Source of the DNA: Chromatium okenii
Lineage (GTDB): Bacteria; Pseudomonadota; Gammaproteobacteria; Chromatiales; Chromatiaceae
Direction: 5' to 3'
Assembly: GCF_016583745.1 (NCBI RefSeq)
Contig: NZ_NRRQ01000002.1
Coordinates: 111,415-175,414, forward strand
DNA: 64,000 bases
Part shown: one piece after another, positions 1 to 9,546 of the stretch
Numbering within the stretch: position 1 is the stretch's first letter
Layout of the letters: each line of letters opens with the position of its first letter
The notes under the pieces: generated by a model
What the model was told of the DNA's origin: nothing
Database searches by the model: none
The model's input: the letters and a program-made list of their open reading frames with translations, nothing else
Made by a program: the position numbers and the translations under genes

Positions 1-98
1 CCGAGTCGCGCCACTGCCGCCGGGCGCAACTGCGGGGCAACGATGGTCACACTGTGGGTTCCCAGCAACAACAGCACTCCGATAATAAAGAGCGTCAT
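1..98 (-). CDS. NnrU family membrane protein, N-terminal fragment
   Basis: The reading frame starts at the ATG complementary to 96-98 and runs off the left edge, giving about 32 residues. It begins MTLFIIGVLLLLGTHS, a hydrophobic first helix followed by a conserved HS, which resembles the start of NnrU-family proteins (polytopic membrane proteins linked to denitrification in some bacteria). An AAGGAG-type ribosome binding site lies 7-8 bases upstream. It is the last gene of a minus-strand run after glgB and the DUF2288 gene. The family call rests on the N-terminus only, and the remainder is outside the window. Confidence 0.6.
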   Translation of the reverse strand, partial: MTLFIIGVLLLLGTHSVTIVAPQLRPAAVARL

Positions 99-110
99 CG
101 GTTATTCTCC

Positions 111-446
111 TTATCTCACTGATTGCAAAGATATTTCCTGCACTAAAATCCAAGGCTTAACGACCACCGTCCACAGTTGCGCCTCGGTCGCCAACCATTG
201 CCGCGCCTGCTGATCGGACACTGGCACCAGCGTTCCGTTGGCAGTCAGGGCTGCGATCTGTGCGACATCGTCCTGCGCGATCAACGCGGCAACTGCAATA
301 AAATCAAGCGTTTCGCTGACCCACAGCACCCGCCCTTGCGCAAAAAACCGTTGCAACTCGCACCACGCCAGCGGCGCTGCTTCCTGATTCAAACTCAGGT
401 ACAGCGCCTCAGTTGGCGCAAAAGTCGTGCGCTCAAGCGTCGTCAT
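111..446 (-). CDS. DUF2288 family protein
   Basis: A 111-residue soluble protein. The central pattern ([16 protein letters not shown], then a run of small hydrophobic residues, then [10 protein letters not shown] and [13 protein letters not shown] near the C-terminus) matches my memory of DUF2288, a short family of unknown function in gammaproteobacteria and cyanobacteria. The start codon lies inside the 3' end of glgB (14-base overlap), so the two are probably translated from one message. No catalytic motif is visible and I assign no function. Confidence 0.75.
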   Translation of the reverse strand: MTTLERTTFAPTEALYLSLNQEAAPLAWCELQRFFAQGRVLWVSETLDFIAVAALIAQDDVAQIAALTANGTLVPVSDQQARQWLATEAQLWTVVVKPWILVQEISLQSVR

Positions 447-2703
447 CGCTCAGTTCATCAATTGCTGGCGCAGCAAGCGCAACCTCGGCAGCAGCGGGCA
501 GCGGCGCTTCATTCGGCGCATACACCATAATCAAACCACCCAATGGCGGCAGTGCAATTGGAATGGAATGCGGACGCCCCATCCAACTCATTGGCTCCGA
601 ATTGACGCCACCTTGATTGCCGACATTGCTGCCGCCATAGATTTCCGCATCTGAATTCATTGCTTCCCGATAAAAACCGGGTTCAGGAACGCCAATGCGA
701 TAATTATTGCGCGGCACCGGCGTAAAATTAAACGCACAGGCAATGATTTCATCACCAGCCTTATTTTTGCGGATATAACTCAATACCGACTGCGAACTGT
801 CATGGCAATCAATCCACTCAAATCCAGAGGGATCAAAATCCAATTCATGCAGTGCAGGCAAATCCCGATGTAAGCGATTCAAATCAGACACCAGCGTTTT
901 TAAGCCCAGATGTTGTGGGCGCTCTAATAACTCCCAATCCAACGCGGCAGAAAAATCCCATTCAGAACCCTGTCCAAACTCACAGCCTTGGAATAGGAGT
1001 TTTTTGCCGGGATAGCTAAACATCACGGTATAGAGCAAGCGCAAGCTGGCGAATTTTTGCCAGCCATCGCCGGGCATTTTATCCAGCATGGATTTCTTGC
1101 CATGCACCACTTCATCATGCGAGAACGGCAGCACAAAGTTCTCAGTGAAGGCGTATAGCAAACCAAAGGTTAATAAATCATGGTGGAAATGACGATAAAT
1201 AGGGTCTTTCTGCATATACGATAACGTATCGTGCATCCAGCCCATGTTCCATTTCATACTAAACCCCAAACCGCCGAGATAGGTGGGGCGCGATACTGCT
1301 GGCCAAGCAGTTGATTCTTCAGCAATCATCAGCGTACCGGGGTGCTGTTCATGCGTCACCATATTTAATTGACGAATGAAATCGACCGCTTCTAAATTTT
1401 CATTGCCGCCGTATTTATTCGGAATCCATTCGCCAGCGTTGCGCGAATAATCAAGATACAACATGGACGCCACTGCATCGACGCGCAGCCCATCCAAATG
1501 GAATTCATCCAGCCAATACAGGGCGCTAGACAGCAGGAAGTTTTTCACTTCATTGCGACCGAAATTAAAAATTAAGGTGCCCCAATCTTTGTGCTCGCCC
1601 ATACGCGGATCGGCATGTTCATATAACGCAGTGCCATCAAACCGCGCTAACGCATACGCATCTTTGGGGAAATGCGCGGGCACCCAATCCAATAAGACGC
1701 CAATTCCTTGTTCATGCAGATAATCAACGAAAAAGCGGAAATCATCAGGAGTACCAAACCGCGCACTCGGTGCGAAATAACCGGTGCATTGATAGCCCCA
1801 AGAAGCGTCTAATGGATGCTCGGTAATTGGCAAGAGTTCAATGTGCGTGAAGCCCAATTCGGTGACGTAATCGCCGAGTTGTTTTGCCAATACGCGATAA
1901 TTCAAAAAGTTGCCATCAGCGTCGCGTTGCCATGAGCCGAGATGCACTTCATAGACGGAAAAGGCTTGATGTTGCCAATTGGATTCTGCGCGGGCTTGCA
2001 GCCATTTCGCATCAGTCCATTCAAAGGTTGTGGCGGGACAAATTAAGCCGGCAGTTTGCGGGCGTTCTTGAAATGCCTGCGCATACGGATCAATTTTAAT
2101 GTGAATGTTGGTGGCGCGATCCCGAATTTCGTATTTATAAAAGCCGCCAGTTTCTAAGCCGGGAATGAATAATTCCCACACGCCAGCGCCACCGCGCACG
2201 CGCATTGGATGTGCGCGTCCATCCCAATTATTAAAATCACCAACGACGCTCACGCGCTCGGCATTCGGTGCCCAAACGCCGAATTGCACGCCGGTAATTC
2301 CTTCGACTGTGCGCAAATGCGAACCGAGAAAACGATAGGCGTGCCAATGACGACCTTCACCGAATAAATGGAGATCAAAATCTTCTAATTGCAGCGGAAA
2401 ACAATAGGGATCATAGGTGCAATGTTCATTGCCAGCGGCGTCTTGCCATGCAATGCGATACCGTGCGGGCACCAGCGCGGCATCGCCTTCCCAGATGAAA
2501 AAATCGGTGCCGTCGATGCGGGTGAAGGGCGCTTTGGCTTCCACGAGGGTGGCGCTTTCCGCCAGCGGCAAAAAGGCACGCACGATGGCGTGCTTGTCGG
2601 TGACGTGCCGCCCCAAAACCTCAAATGGGTCATAATGACGCGCCTCGATAATGCGCAACAGAGGTTCTGGGAGTCGTGATGCAGAGCTGGAAGCGAGTGC
2701 CAT
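433..2703 (-). CDS. glgB: 1,4-alpha-glucan branching enzyme GlgB
   Basis: A 756-residue GH13 branching enzyme, which cuts alpha-1,4 chains and reattaches them as alpha-1,6 branches in glycogen. Visible parts in order: an N-terminal beta-sandwich (about residues 20-110), the CBM48 module with [21 protein letters not shown], the GH13 barrel with [10 protein letters not shown], the nucleophile region [17 protein letters not shown], the acid in [19 protein letters not shown], and a C-terminal beta domain. The C-terminus is extended by an Ala/Pro/Asp-rich tail of about 25 residues that overlaps the DUF2288 gene. It is divergent from glgC, which supplies ADP-glucose. The shared 135-bp gap should hold both promoters. 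Confidence 0.97.
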   Translation of the reverse strand: MALASSSASRLPEPLLRIIEARHYDPFEVLGRHVTDKHAIVRAFLPLAESATLVEAKAPFTRIDGTDFFIWEGDAALVPARYRIAWQDAAGNEHCTYDPYCFPLQLEDFDLHLFGEGRHWHAYRFLGSHLRTVEGITGVQFGVWAPNAERVSVVGDFNNWDGRAHPMRVRGGAGVWELFIPGLETGGFYKYEIRDRATNIHIKIDPYAQAFQERPQTAGLICPATTFEWTDAKWLQARAESNWQHQAFSVYEVHLGSWQRDADGNFLNYRVLAKQLGDYVTELGFTHIELLPITEHPLDASWGYQCTGYFAPSARFGTPDDFRFFVDYLHEQGIGVLLDWVPAHFPKDAYALARFDGTALYEHADPRMGEHKDWGTLIFNFGRNEVKNFLLSSALYWLDEFHLDGLRVDAVASMLYLDYSRNAGEWIPNKYGGNENLEAVDFIRQLNMVTHEQHPGTLMIAEESTAWPAVSRPTYLGGLGFSMKWNMGWMHDTLSYMQKDPIYRHFHHDLLTFGLLYAFTENFVLPFSHDEVVHGKKSMLDKMPGDGWQKFASLRLLYTVMFSYPGKKLLFQGCEFGQGSEWDFSAALDWELLERPQHLGLKTLVSDLNRLHRDLPALHELDFDPSGFEWIDCHDSSQSVLSYIRKNKAGDEIIACAFNFTPVPRNNYRIGVPEPGFYREAMNSDAEIYGGSNVGNQGGVNSEPMSWMGRPHSIPIALPPLGGLIMVYAPNEAPLPAAAEVALAAPAIDELSDDDA

Positions 2704-2838
2704 AAGGGTTCATACCTGTACGAATTTGACGCAACCTGTGATCCACAGATGCAAGGGTTGCAAGTGGCTTAATGTTAGCATTGATCCGACAAGTCGATCA
2801 TTCTCACGCGGACTCGACGATAACGAGCAGGAAACGCT

Positions 2839-4110
2839 ATGCCCCATTCTCATCCGAGATTTGTCAGTCGCCTCACCCGCGATACCCTCGCCTTAATTCT
2901 CGCCGGTGGACGCGGGTCGCGGTTAAAACATCTCACTGCGTGGCGTGCCAAGCCGGCGGTACCTTTTGGCGGAAAATTTCGCATTGTTGATTTTCCGTTA
3001 TCCAATTGTTTGAATTCTGGCATTCGCCAAATTGGTGTCATTACGCAATACAAAGCGCATTCACTCATTCTGCATATTCAAAAAGGATGGGGATTTTTGC
3101 GCGGTGAATTCGGCGAATTTGTGGAATTATGGCCCGCACAACAGCGCGTTGCAGAAACGGCGTGGTATTCCGGCACTGCCGATGCGGTCTTTCAGAATTT
3201 AGACATCATCCGCGATCACAGCCCCGAATATGTGTTAATTCTTGCTGGCGATCACATTTATAAAATGGACTATGGCGCGATGATCGCTTATCACGTTGAA
3301 AGCGGCGCAGAGATGACGGTTGGCTGTATTCAAGTGGATGTTGAACGCGCTAATGAATTCGGCGTGATGGCAGTAGATGCGCTGCATCGGGTGCAGCGAT
3401 TTGTAGAAAAACCCAGCGATCCAGAAACGCTGCCCGGACAACCGAATCGCTGTCTCGCGTCAATGGGAATTTATGTGTTTAATCGTGAATTTTTATTTGC
3501 GCAATTGAATAAAGATGCAGCGATTGCAGATTCCAGTCACGATTTCGGCAAAGACATCATTCCCGGCATTTTGGCAGATCATCGCGTGATGGCGTACACC
3601 TTCCGCGATCCGCGCAGTGGCGATGCTGCGTATTGGCGTGATGTCGGTACGGTGGATGCGTTTTGGGAAGCGAATTTGGAATTAATAGGCGTCACGCCAC
3701 CGCTCAATTTGTACGATAAGAATTGGCCAATCTGGACGTATCAAGAGCAATTGCCACCGGCAAAATTTGTGTTTGATGATATTGATCGACGGGGAATGGC
3801 GGTGGATTCAATGGTCTCTGGTGGCTGCGTGATTTCTGGTGCTACCGTGCGCCATTCGCTGCTCTTTTCCAATGTCCGCGTCAATTCTTTTGCCTGCGTG
3901 TCGGATTCAGTTATCCTGCCGGATGTGGTGATTGGGCGCAATTGCATCGTGCATAATGCGATTATTGATCGCTATTGTCGGCTCGCTGAAGGTACTCAAA
4001 TTGGTTTTGATTCTGATGAGGATCGCGCAGCAGGTTTTTATGTCAGCGAGGGTGGCGTCACATTAGTCACGCCAGAAATGCTCGGACAAGATGCCAATCA
4101 TGTGCGCTAA
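2839..4110 (+). CDS. glgC: Glucose-1-phosphate adenylyltransferase GlgC
   Basis: A 423-residue ADP-glucose pyrophosphorylase, the committed step of bacterial glycogen synthesis (glucose-1-phosphate + ATP to ADP-glucose + PPi). The nucleotide-binding loop [13 protein letters not shown] is near residue 22. It is followed by [15 protein letters not shown], the GTADAVFQN and [11 protein letters not shown] motifs, the substrate-binding FVEKP, and a C-terminal left-handed beta-helix with hexapeptide-like repeats ([15 protein letters not shown]). The ATG at 2839 has an AGGA ribosome site 7 bases upstream. Its length equals that of the E. coli enzyme, so the allosteric parts are probably present. Confidence 0.97.
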   Translation: MPHSHPRFVSRLTRDTLALILAGGRGSRLKHLTAWRAKPAVPFGGKFRIVDFPLSNCLNSGIRQIGVITQYKAHSLILHIQKGWGFLRGEFGEFVELWPAQQRVAETAWYSGTADAVFQNLDIIRDHSPEYVLILAGDHIYKMDYGAMIAYHVESGAEMTVGCIQVDVERANEFGVMAVDALHRVQRFVEKPSDPETLPGQPNRCLASMGIYVFNREFLFAQLNKDAAIADSSHDFGKDIIPGILADHRVMAYTFRDPRSGDAAYWRDVGTVDAFWEANLELIGVTPPLNLYDKNWPIWTYQEQLPPAKFVFDDIDRRGMAVDSMVSGGCVISGATVRHSLLFSNVRVNSFACVSDSVILPDVVIGRNCIVHNAIIDRYCRLAEGTQIGFDSDEDRAAGFYVSEGGVTLVTPEMLGQDANHVR

Positions 4111-4141
4111 TTTCAATTGTTATTGACGGCGTGATTTAATA

Positions 4142-4342
4142 ATGAACATTGTGCTGAATGGAATTCCAACTGAGGTCGCAGAACAGTGCTTTCTTGCCGA
4201 TCTTATTGCGCATTTGGCGCTGACTGGACAGCGGCTGGCAGTCGAAGTGAATGCCGAGCTGGTGCCACGCAGCACCTTTGCTCACTATCAGCTTGCGCCC
4301 GACGATCGGGTGGAGATTATTCACGCGGTTGGCGGCGGCTGA
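4142..4342 (+). CDS. thiS: Sulfur carrier protein ThiS
   Basis: A 66-residue ubiquitin-like protein ending in HAVGGG. The C-terminal di-glycine is adenylated and thiocarboxylated, and carries the sulfur for the thiamine thiazole ring. The VEVNAEL and DRVEIIHAVGGG segments are typical of the family. It lies 31 bp after glgC and 25 bp before thiG. No room for a TPP riboswitch exists directly upstream, so it is probably co-transcribed with its neighbours. Confidence 0.93.
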   Translation: MNIVLNGIPTEVAEQCFLADLIAHLALTGQRLAVEVNAELVPRSTFAHYQLAPDDRVEIIHAVGGG

Positions 4343-4367
4343 GATTTTTTTACCACTGAATTAAGCG

Positions 4368-5165
4368 ATGACTATTGAGATGCAAACTACTGATTTATTG
4401 ACGATTGCTGGCAAAACCTATCATTCGCGGCTGTTGGTCGGCACCGGCAAATATAAGGATATGGACGAGACGGCGCGGGCGATTGCTGCGAGCGGCGCGG
4501 AAATCGTCACCATCGCGGTGCGCCGTACCAATATCGGGCAAACGCCCGGCGAGCCGAACATTCTCGACGTGCTGCCGCCGGAGCGGTACACGATTTTGCC
4601 GAACACGGCGGGCTGTTATGACGCGGAGACGGCGATTCGCACGTGTCGGCTGGCGCGGGAGCTGCTCGATGGGCACAACCTCGTCAAGCTGGAGGTGCTC
4701 GGCGATGAGAAGACGTTGTTTCCAGACGTGATTGCGACGCTGAAAGCCGCTGAGGTGTTGGTGAATGATGGGTTTAACATCATGGTTTACACCAACGATG
4801 ATCCGATTATTGCCCGCGAATTGGAGGCGATTGGCTGCATCGTGATTATGCCGCTGGCAGCGCCGATTGGGTCGGGGCTGGGCATTCGTAACCCGTTGAA
4901 TATCCGCACCATTGTTGAAAATGCCAAGGTGCCGGTGCTGGTTGATGCGGGCGTGGGCACGGCGTCGGATGCGGCAATTGCAATGGAATTGGGCTGCGAC
5001 GGGGTGTTGATGAATACCGCGATTGCGGCAGCAAAACATCCGGTGTTGATGGCGAGTGCGATGCGCAAAGCGATTGAAGCTGGGCGCGAGGCGTATTTAG
5101 CCGGACGGATGCCTGCCAAACGCTTTGCTTCGGCGTCGTCGCCAGTTGACGGTTTGTTTTTTTAA
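4368..5165 (+). CDS. thiG: Thiazole synthase ThiG
   Basis: A 265-residue TIM-barrel enzyme that builds thiazole phosphate from DXP, dehydroglycine and ThiS-thiocarboxylate. The catalytic lysine is in [34 protein letters not shown] and [15 protein letters not shown] are family hallmarks. A second possible start (ATG at 4380) would trim four residues. The stop codon directly abuts the GTG start of trmB, so the two are probably coupled. Confidence 0.96.
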   Translation: MTIEMQTTDLLTIAGKTYHSRLLVGTGKYKDMDETARAIAASGAEIVTIAVRRTNIGQTPGEPNILDVLPPERYTILPNTAGCYDAETAIRTCRLARELLDGHNLVKLEVLGDEKTLFPDVIATLKAAEVLVNDGFNIMVYTNDDPIIARELEAIGCIVIMPLAAPIGSGLGIRNPLNIRTIVENAKVPVLVDAGVGTASDAAIAMELGCDGVLMNTAIAAAKHPVLMASAMRKAIEAGREAYLAGRMPAKRFASASSPVDGLFF

Positions 5166-5903
5166 GTGCTTGAGCTGCCAGTGACTTCTGCTGATTCCAC
5201 TCCGTTGCATCCGCGTCCGATCCGCAGTTTTGTGCTGCGGGAAGGGCGCTTGACCGTCGCGCAAGAACGCGCTTTTCGGGAACTGTGGTCGCGCTTTGGC
5301 GTGGAGTGGACGCCCGGCAAGGTGCTGGATTGGACGACGCTGTTTGAGCACGCGCAGCCGGTGACGGTGGAGATCGGTTTTGGGAACGGCGAGTCGCTGG
5401 CGGCGATGGCGGCGGCGGCACCGGAGCGCAATTGGCTGGGAATTGAGGTGCATCGTCCTGGAATTGGGCATGTATTGCTGGAGATTGAGCGGTTGGGCTT
5501 GCGCAATCTGCGGGTGCTGCGCCACGACGCGGTGGCGGTGCTCAGTGAAGGCATTGCGCCGGCGAGTGTGGCGGCGGTGCAACTGTTTTTTCCTGATCCG
5601 TGGCCGAAACGGCGGCACCATAAACGGCGGATTCTCAGCCCGCAGTTGGTGGCAGTGCTGGCGCAAGTGCTGGAATCTGGAGGTATTTTTCACGCTGCGA
5701 CCGATTGGGAGCCTTATGCGGCGCAGATGTTGGAAACGCTTGATGCAGCGGCGTTGTGGTTTGAAAACACGGCTGGCGCGGGGCATTTTGCACCGCGTCC
5801 GTCGTCGCGTCCGTTGACGCGCTTTGAGCAACGCGGCGAGCGGCTCGGTCATCCGGTGCGCGATGTAATTTTTCGGCGGCGGCTGGTGCAGGTAACGGGA
5901 TGA
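5166..5903 (+). CDS. trmB: tRNA (guanine-N7-)-methyltransferase TrmB
   Basis: A 245-residue SAM-dependent methyltransferase that makes m7G46 in tRNA. The SAM-binding motif is VEIGFGNGESLAAMA. LFFPDPWPKRRHHKRRIL is the family signature, and the C-terminus has LTRFEQRGERLGHPVRD. The frame opens with GTG immediately after the thiG stop. A GTG start with zero spacing suggests translational coupling, but a later start cannot be excluded because the first ~20 residues are poorly conserved in this family. Confidence 0.94.
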   Translation: MLELPVTSADSTPLHPRPIRSFVLREGRLTVAQERAFRELWSRFGVEWTPGKVLDWTTLFEHAQPVTVEIGFGNGESLAAMAAAAPERNWLGIEVHRPGIGHVLLEIERLGLRNLRVLRHDAVAVLSEGIAPASVAAVQLFFPDPWPKRRHHKRRILSPQLVAVLAQVLESGGIFHAATDWEPYAAQMLETLDAAALWFENTAGAGHFAPRPSSRPLTRFEQRGERLGHPVRDVIFRRRLVQVTG

Positions 5904-6194
5904 TTGTTTAGGTGATGGCGTGGCGGTGTCAGGTTTTTTTACAGCTACTCGTGACACGCTATTGTGCCGTAACTCACTCATTTAACAACTAAAATAGTGC
6001 TAACGCACTGAAAAATTCGCAATTTTTGTACACGGAAGCGTCGTGTAACCTTTACAACGCCTTCTAATATAACTGACTGTTTATATTGAATTTAACTGCA
6101 AACTGCTTCAGGCAAGTGTTGGAATTATTTACAGTGACATATCACGCACCCAGCAAAACGGCATAACCAGTTGATAAAGTAGATATTTTATTTT
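5904..6194. other. AT-rich intergenic region upstream of the PEP-CTERM gene
   Basis: Gene-free stretch of about 290 bp between trmB and the sigma-54-type promoter described at 6195. I see no open frame of note and no strong terminator after trmB (a T-run at about 5934-5940 lacks a clear stem). It is long enough to hold activator sites for the downstream promoter, but I could not define one. Confidence 0.5.
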
Positions 6195-6210
6195 TGGCAA
6201 ACAAATTGCT
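6195..6210 (+). promoter_or_regulatory. Candidate sigma-54 (RpoN) -24/-12 promoter
   Basis: TGGCAAACAAATTGCT keeps the invariant GG (-24) and GC (-12) dinucleotides with the correct 10-bp spacing and matches the TGGCA-N6-TTGCW consensus. It lies 58 bp before the start codon of the PEP-CTERM gene, leaving a leader of about 45-50 nt. RpoN with the PrsK/PrsR two-component system is known to drive PEP-CTERM genes in some EPS-forming bacteria, which fits the downstream gene. Assignment is by consensus match only. Confidence 0.65.
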
Positions 6211-6268
6211 CTTGTGCTTTTGTACGAAATAACTCGTATCACTCACTTTCCAATTTAAGGTATTGACC

Positions 6269-6850
6269 ATGAACAAGATTTTTTCTGCATTAGTTCTTTG
6301 TGCGGGTATTGTTGCAAGCGGTAGCGTGGCTGCGAGTATTTCCTATCCTAATCCGGGCACATATAACAACGTAGATTACAACTTCACAGCAACCACTACT
6401 GGCGCTATCTCCGCCTATTTTTATTTTAGTGAAGCGCAAGCGAGTAGCACTATTAGTCTATTAGTGAACGGAGTTCAACTTGGTGCAACTGGTTTACCCA
6501 ACCAGACCAGCACTATTGGTGATTCCATCCTTTTTGGTGACGTCACTGCTGGAGATACGCTGGTTTTTAGACTAAATACCAATTGGTATAGTGTAGGAAG
6601 TTGGTATTCTGACATGTCAATGAATGTTGACGGTTTGAATCACATCTATTCAACCAGCTTCGCTGGTGATGGCATTATTCCGGCTGGAACCTTGATAGGT
6701 TTTGAGGATCAGCCTAACGTAGCGCAAGGTGATTATAATGACCATGTGTTTGTATTTAGCAATGTGAGCACCTCCGTTCCAGAGCCCGGTACTTTTGCAT
6801 TATTAGGTTTGGGTTTATTGGGCTTTGGCTTTTCCCGCCGCGCCAAATAA
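6269..6850 (+). CDS. PEP-CTERM sorting domain protein
   Basis: A secreted protein of about 193 residues. It has an N-terminal signal peptide (MNKIFSALVLCAGIVASGS, cleaved after about residue 22), a Ser/Thr/Asn/Tyr-rich beta-like middle region, and a C-terminal PEP-CTERM tripartite signal: VPEPGTFALLGLGLLGFGF followed by SRRAK. This signal is recognised by an exosortase (EpsH/XrtA type) and such proteins are usually exported with exopolysaccharide. The ATG at 6269 is preferred to the TTG two codons earlier because an AAGG box sits 8 bases before it. No exosortase gene is in the window. The specific role is unknown. Confidence 0.9.
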   Translation: MNKIFSALVLCAGIVASGSVAASISYPNPGTYNNVDYNFTATTTGAISAYFYFSEAQASSTISLLVNGVQLGATGLPNQTSTIGDSILFGDVTAGDTLVFRLNTNWYSVGSWYSDMSMNVDGLNHIYSTSFAGDGIIPAGTLIGFEDQPNVAQGDYNDHVFVFSNVSTSVPEPGTFALLGLGLLGFGFSRRAK

Positions 6851-6873
6851 CCGTTATTCACTTTTAGCAATAT

Positions 6874-6899
6874 ACAGCGCGGCGACGCGCTGTTTTTTT
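6874..6899 (+). terminator. Rho-independent terminator of the PEP-CTERM gene
   Basis: An 8-bp perfect stem (ACAGCGCG / CGCGCTGT) with a GCGA tetraloop is followed by a run of T residues. It begins 23 bp after the stop codon, and the structure is canonical. Confidence 0.9.
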
Positions 6900-7006
6900 G
6901 TCTGCTAGAAAAGCGTGATCTGAATCATCAAATGTTTAGGAATGACACGGTTGCGATACAAACTATTGATTTAGTTGTCAGTCACAACGCTGTTTCTTAC
7001 TAAAAA

Positions 7007-8329
7007 CTAACAACTTGTTTCAGCCGCAGCGATCACATCGCGCACCCGCTGCGCCAGTGCGCCGACCGACTCCGGCGCATGATCGCGCCAATGCCCTCGC
7101 ACCAGCGCGTGGAAATACAGATAACGCAGATATTGCCCAATTAAGATGCGGTTTGGCGGTTGGGTCAACGCCCGCCGGAGCTGCGGCACCAGCTCGGCGC
7201 GACTGCGCACCGGATAGACCAGCTCCTCGCGGCAGTAAAAATTGTTGCCCAGCGTCACCACCGGCTTGCCAAACAGCAGCGCCTCCACGCCAACGGTCGA
7301 ATTGATCGTCACCACGCCTTGCGCTCGCGCCAGCAGCGGACGCACATCGCCACTGCTCACCCAAACAAGCGCCGGATGCGCGGTCGCCACCGCGTCGTAA
7401 TCGGTTTTTTTCCGATCCGCCGGATGCAGCTTGACCACCAGCGCCAGCGTCGGATCCACCTCCCGCAGCGCCATTTCGAATTCCGCAATCGCCACCGCGA
7501 GCTGGTTGCCGTACAGCGGCGAGTGCAGCGTCAATTGGCTGTCGGCGACGACTTGCAGCGGAAACAGCACAAAACGCTCCGGCACCTGCGGCTGCGTGTC
7601 CCCAATGCGGCGATTGATCCGACGACGACGCGGGCGCTGCCACCAATCGCGCCACCCTTGCTGGAGATACGCCAGCAGCGACGGACGCAAGCGCGGTGGC
7701 GGTGCGACCGGCGTAGCGCGACCGGCGCGATAGTCGGTCAGCATGGCGGCAAATTCCTGTTCTTGCGCAGCGGAATAGGTGCGAGCGGCGATGTCGGTTA
7801 AATTCAAAGTATTAAGCGATGAAAAAGCATTCACGCCCATCGGATCGAGTTGCAACGTGTGCGGCAAATAGCCGTTTTCAGCAAATAACAGCGGGATGTT
7901 GTGTTGGTGTGCCCACTGTTGCGCCAGCGCCGCCGCCAAACCGGAGCCATTCCACAGAAAAATAGCTGTCGGTTGGGCGGTGGCGAGACAGTCAGCCAGC
8001 GCGTTTGCCAATTGCGTCACGGCTGGCGCTCGGGTTTGCACCAGCGCCCGTTCACTGCTGGCGCGTAATTGCGTGAGTAAATACTCGGAATCAAAGTGGA
8101 ATTCTTTTTTGACACGCGGGGACTTTTTGAAAAGCGGTGCTTTTTTTTGAAAAGGCGCAATGAAAGCAGATTGCGGAACAACTGGAATGTTTAATTGTCG
8201 CAGCAGGCTGCGGCTTTTAGGATGACGCGAAAAAAACAATGCGCGATATTCTGGCGTTAATTGCGCCGCCACTGCGACCAGAAATTGCACCAGTTGCGGT
8301 CCTGGATCAATGAACGCGATAGTTTTCAC
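7007..8329 (-). CDS. Capsule polysaccharide biosynthesis (KpsS/KpsC-like) protein
   Basis: A 440-residue protein resembling the Capsule_synth family, i.e. KpsS/KpsC-type KDO transferases that build the lipid-linked primer of group 2 capsules. Supporting segments are FLWNGSG and LFAENGYLPHTLQLDPMGVN in the middle, then FVLFPLQVVADSQLTLHSP, VVKLHPADRKK and the donor-site-like INSTVGVEALLFGKPVVTLG near residues 350-375. It starts 18 bp downstream of the PerM-like permease gene and probably shares its transcript. No capsule export genes are adjacent, so the glycan it serves is unclear. Confidence 0.8.
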   Translation of the reverse strand: MKTIAFIDPGPQLVQFLVAVAAQLTPEYRALFFSRHPKSRSLLRQLNIPVVPQSAFIAPFQKKAPLFKKSPRVKKEFHFDSEYLLTQLRASSERALVQTRAPAVTQLANALADCLATAQPTAIFLWNGSGLAAALAQQWAHQHNIPLLFAENGYLPHTLQLDPMGVNAFSSLNTLNLTDIAARTYSAAQEQEFAAMLTDYRAGRATPVAPPPRLRPSLLAYLQQGWRDWWQRPRRRRINRRIGDTQPQVPERFVLFPLQVVADSQLTLHSPLYGNQLAVAIAEFEMALREVDPTLALVVKLHPADRKKTDYDAVATAHPALVWVSSGDVRPLLARAQGVVTINSTVGVEALLFGKPVVTLGNNFYCREELVYPVRSRAELVPQLRRALTQPPNRILIGQYLRYLYFHALVRGHWRDHAPESVGALAQRVRDVIAAAETSC

Positions 8330-8347
8330 GGGTGCTCAGTCCGATCT

Positions 8348-9454
8348 TTATTGAGATTCAGCGTTATCAACAGTGGGCACTGAATCGTCTTCTATGGAAT
8401 GCACCGCTGGTAAAAATTCGGCAAACTCGATGCCGTACATTTCCCACAATGAAATAAACAACGAAGCAATCACAGGCCCAATAAAAATACCCGGCAAGCC
8501 AAACATCACAATACCGCCCAAACTACTTAAAAAAATCAACAGCTCGTGCATTCGCGTATCTTTACCAACTAAAATTGGACGCAGCACGTTATCCAAACTG
8601 CCAACGACTAATCCACAAAATAATGCCAAACTAATTCCCGTCGCCCAATGTCCCTGCACGAATAAAATAATAAAAGCTGGAATCCACACCAAAGCGGCAC
8701 CCACGTTGGGAATCGCCGCTAATAACGCCATCACTGATCCCCAAAATACCGAATTAGGAATTCCCGCCACTGCAAACGCAATTCCTGCTAACGCCCCTTG
8801 CAACAATCCAATCAACAACGATCCTTTTAAGGTGGCGCGAGTCACCGAAGTAAACTTCGCTAACATCATGCGTTCTTCAGAAGTTTTTAGCGGCAAATAA
8901 TACAGAAATTTTTCCACTAACTGAATGCCGTCCATTTGTAAAAAATACATGCTATACAAAAAGACAAAGCCCATAAAAATAAAGTTAGCGGTGCCCAAAG
9001 TCACCGAAGACACCCACTCCACCAACAAGCGACTCATTACCGTTGCTAATGATCCAGCTTGTTGAATCACTTGCGTTTGATTGATCCGCAATTCTTCATA
9101 AAACGGAATGCGCTGCAAATACGCATCAAGTCGCACCGGATCGCTGACCAGATCGCGGAACCACAGCGTAATCATTTGACTCACATCCAGCGCCTGCCCG
9201 ATTAAAACCCCAATTAACAGAATCAAGGGAATTAAAATCACAACCGCAATCACAAGGATTGTCGCTAATGAAGCGAAACGCCTCCGTCCTTTTAATAATA
9301 GCGTGAAGCGCAGAAACAGTGGATGCGCTAAAGCACTAAATAAACCAGCCAGAAACAGCGCCATTAAAAACTGCTGAATCATGGTAAAAAATAGCGCCGA
9401 AATGCCCAGCGCCATCATTAAAACAACGGATTTGTTAATGGCGTCTTGTGTCAT
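8348..9454 (-). CDS. AI-2E family transporter (PerM/YdiK-like)
   Basis: A 368-residue polytopic membrane protein with about eight hydrophobic segments. The conserved C-terminal block GSLDNVLRPILVGKDTRMHELLIFLSSLGGI, followed by GLPGIFIGPVIASLF, is diagnostic of the AI-2E/PerM exporter family. Members move varied small molecules, or Na+/H+ in some cases, so the substrate cannot be read from sequence. It is followed closely on the same strand by the capsule-type glycosyltransferase gene. Confidence 0.9.
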   Translation of the reverse strand: MTQDAINKSVVLMMALGISALFFTMIQQFLMALFLAGLFSALAHPLFLRFTLLLKGRRRFASLATILVIAVVILIPLILLIGVLIGQALDVSQMITLWFRDLVSDPVRLDAYLQRIPFYEELRINQTQVIQQAGSLATVMSRLLVEWVSSVTLGTANFIFMGFVFLYSMYFLQMDGIQLVEKFLYYLPLKTSEERMMLAKFTSVTRATLKGSLLIGLLQGALAGIAFAVAGIPNSVFWGSVMALLAAIPNVGAALVWIPAFIILFVQGHWATGISLALFCGLVVGSLDNVLRPILVGKDTRMHELLIFLSSLGGIVMFGLPGIFIGPVIASLFISLWEMYGIEFAEFLPAVHSIEDDSVPTVDNAESQ

Positions 9455-9546
9455 AAAGCATCCGCAAATTGTGCTGTGTTACCGCTGCTGCCGCGCATTC
9501 AAACGTCAACAGCAGCGATACAGTATTCAATAACACTGATGAGCAG

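Noticed and set aside
4111..4141. Possible TPP riboswitch before thiS
   Set aside because: Only 31 bp separate glgC and thiS, far too short for a THI element, and no conserved core is visible.
4395..5039. Long open frame (214 codons) antisense to thiG
   Set aside because: It is a shadow of the GC-biased thiG coding sequence; composition is Arg/Asn/His-rich with no family resemblance and thiG is unambiguous.
5097..5981. Long antisense frame across trmB
   Set aside because: Arg/His/Gln-rich shadow of trmB with no plausible domain; trmB has all its motifs.
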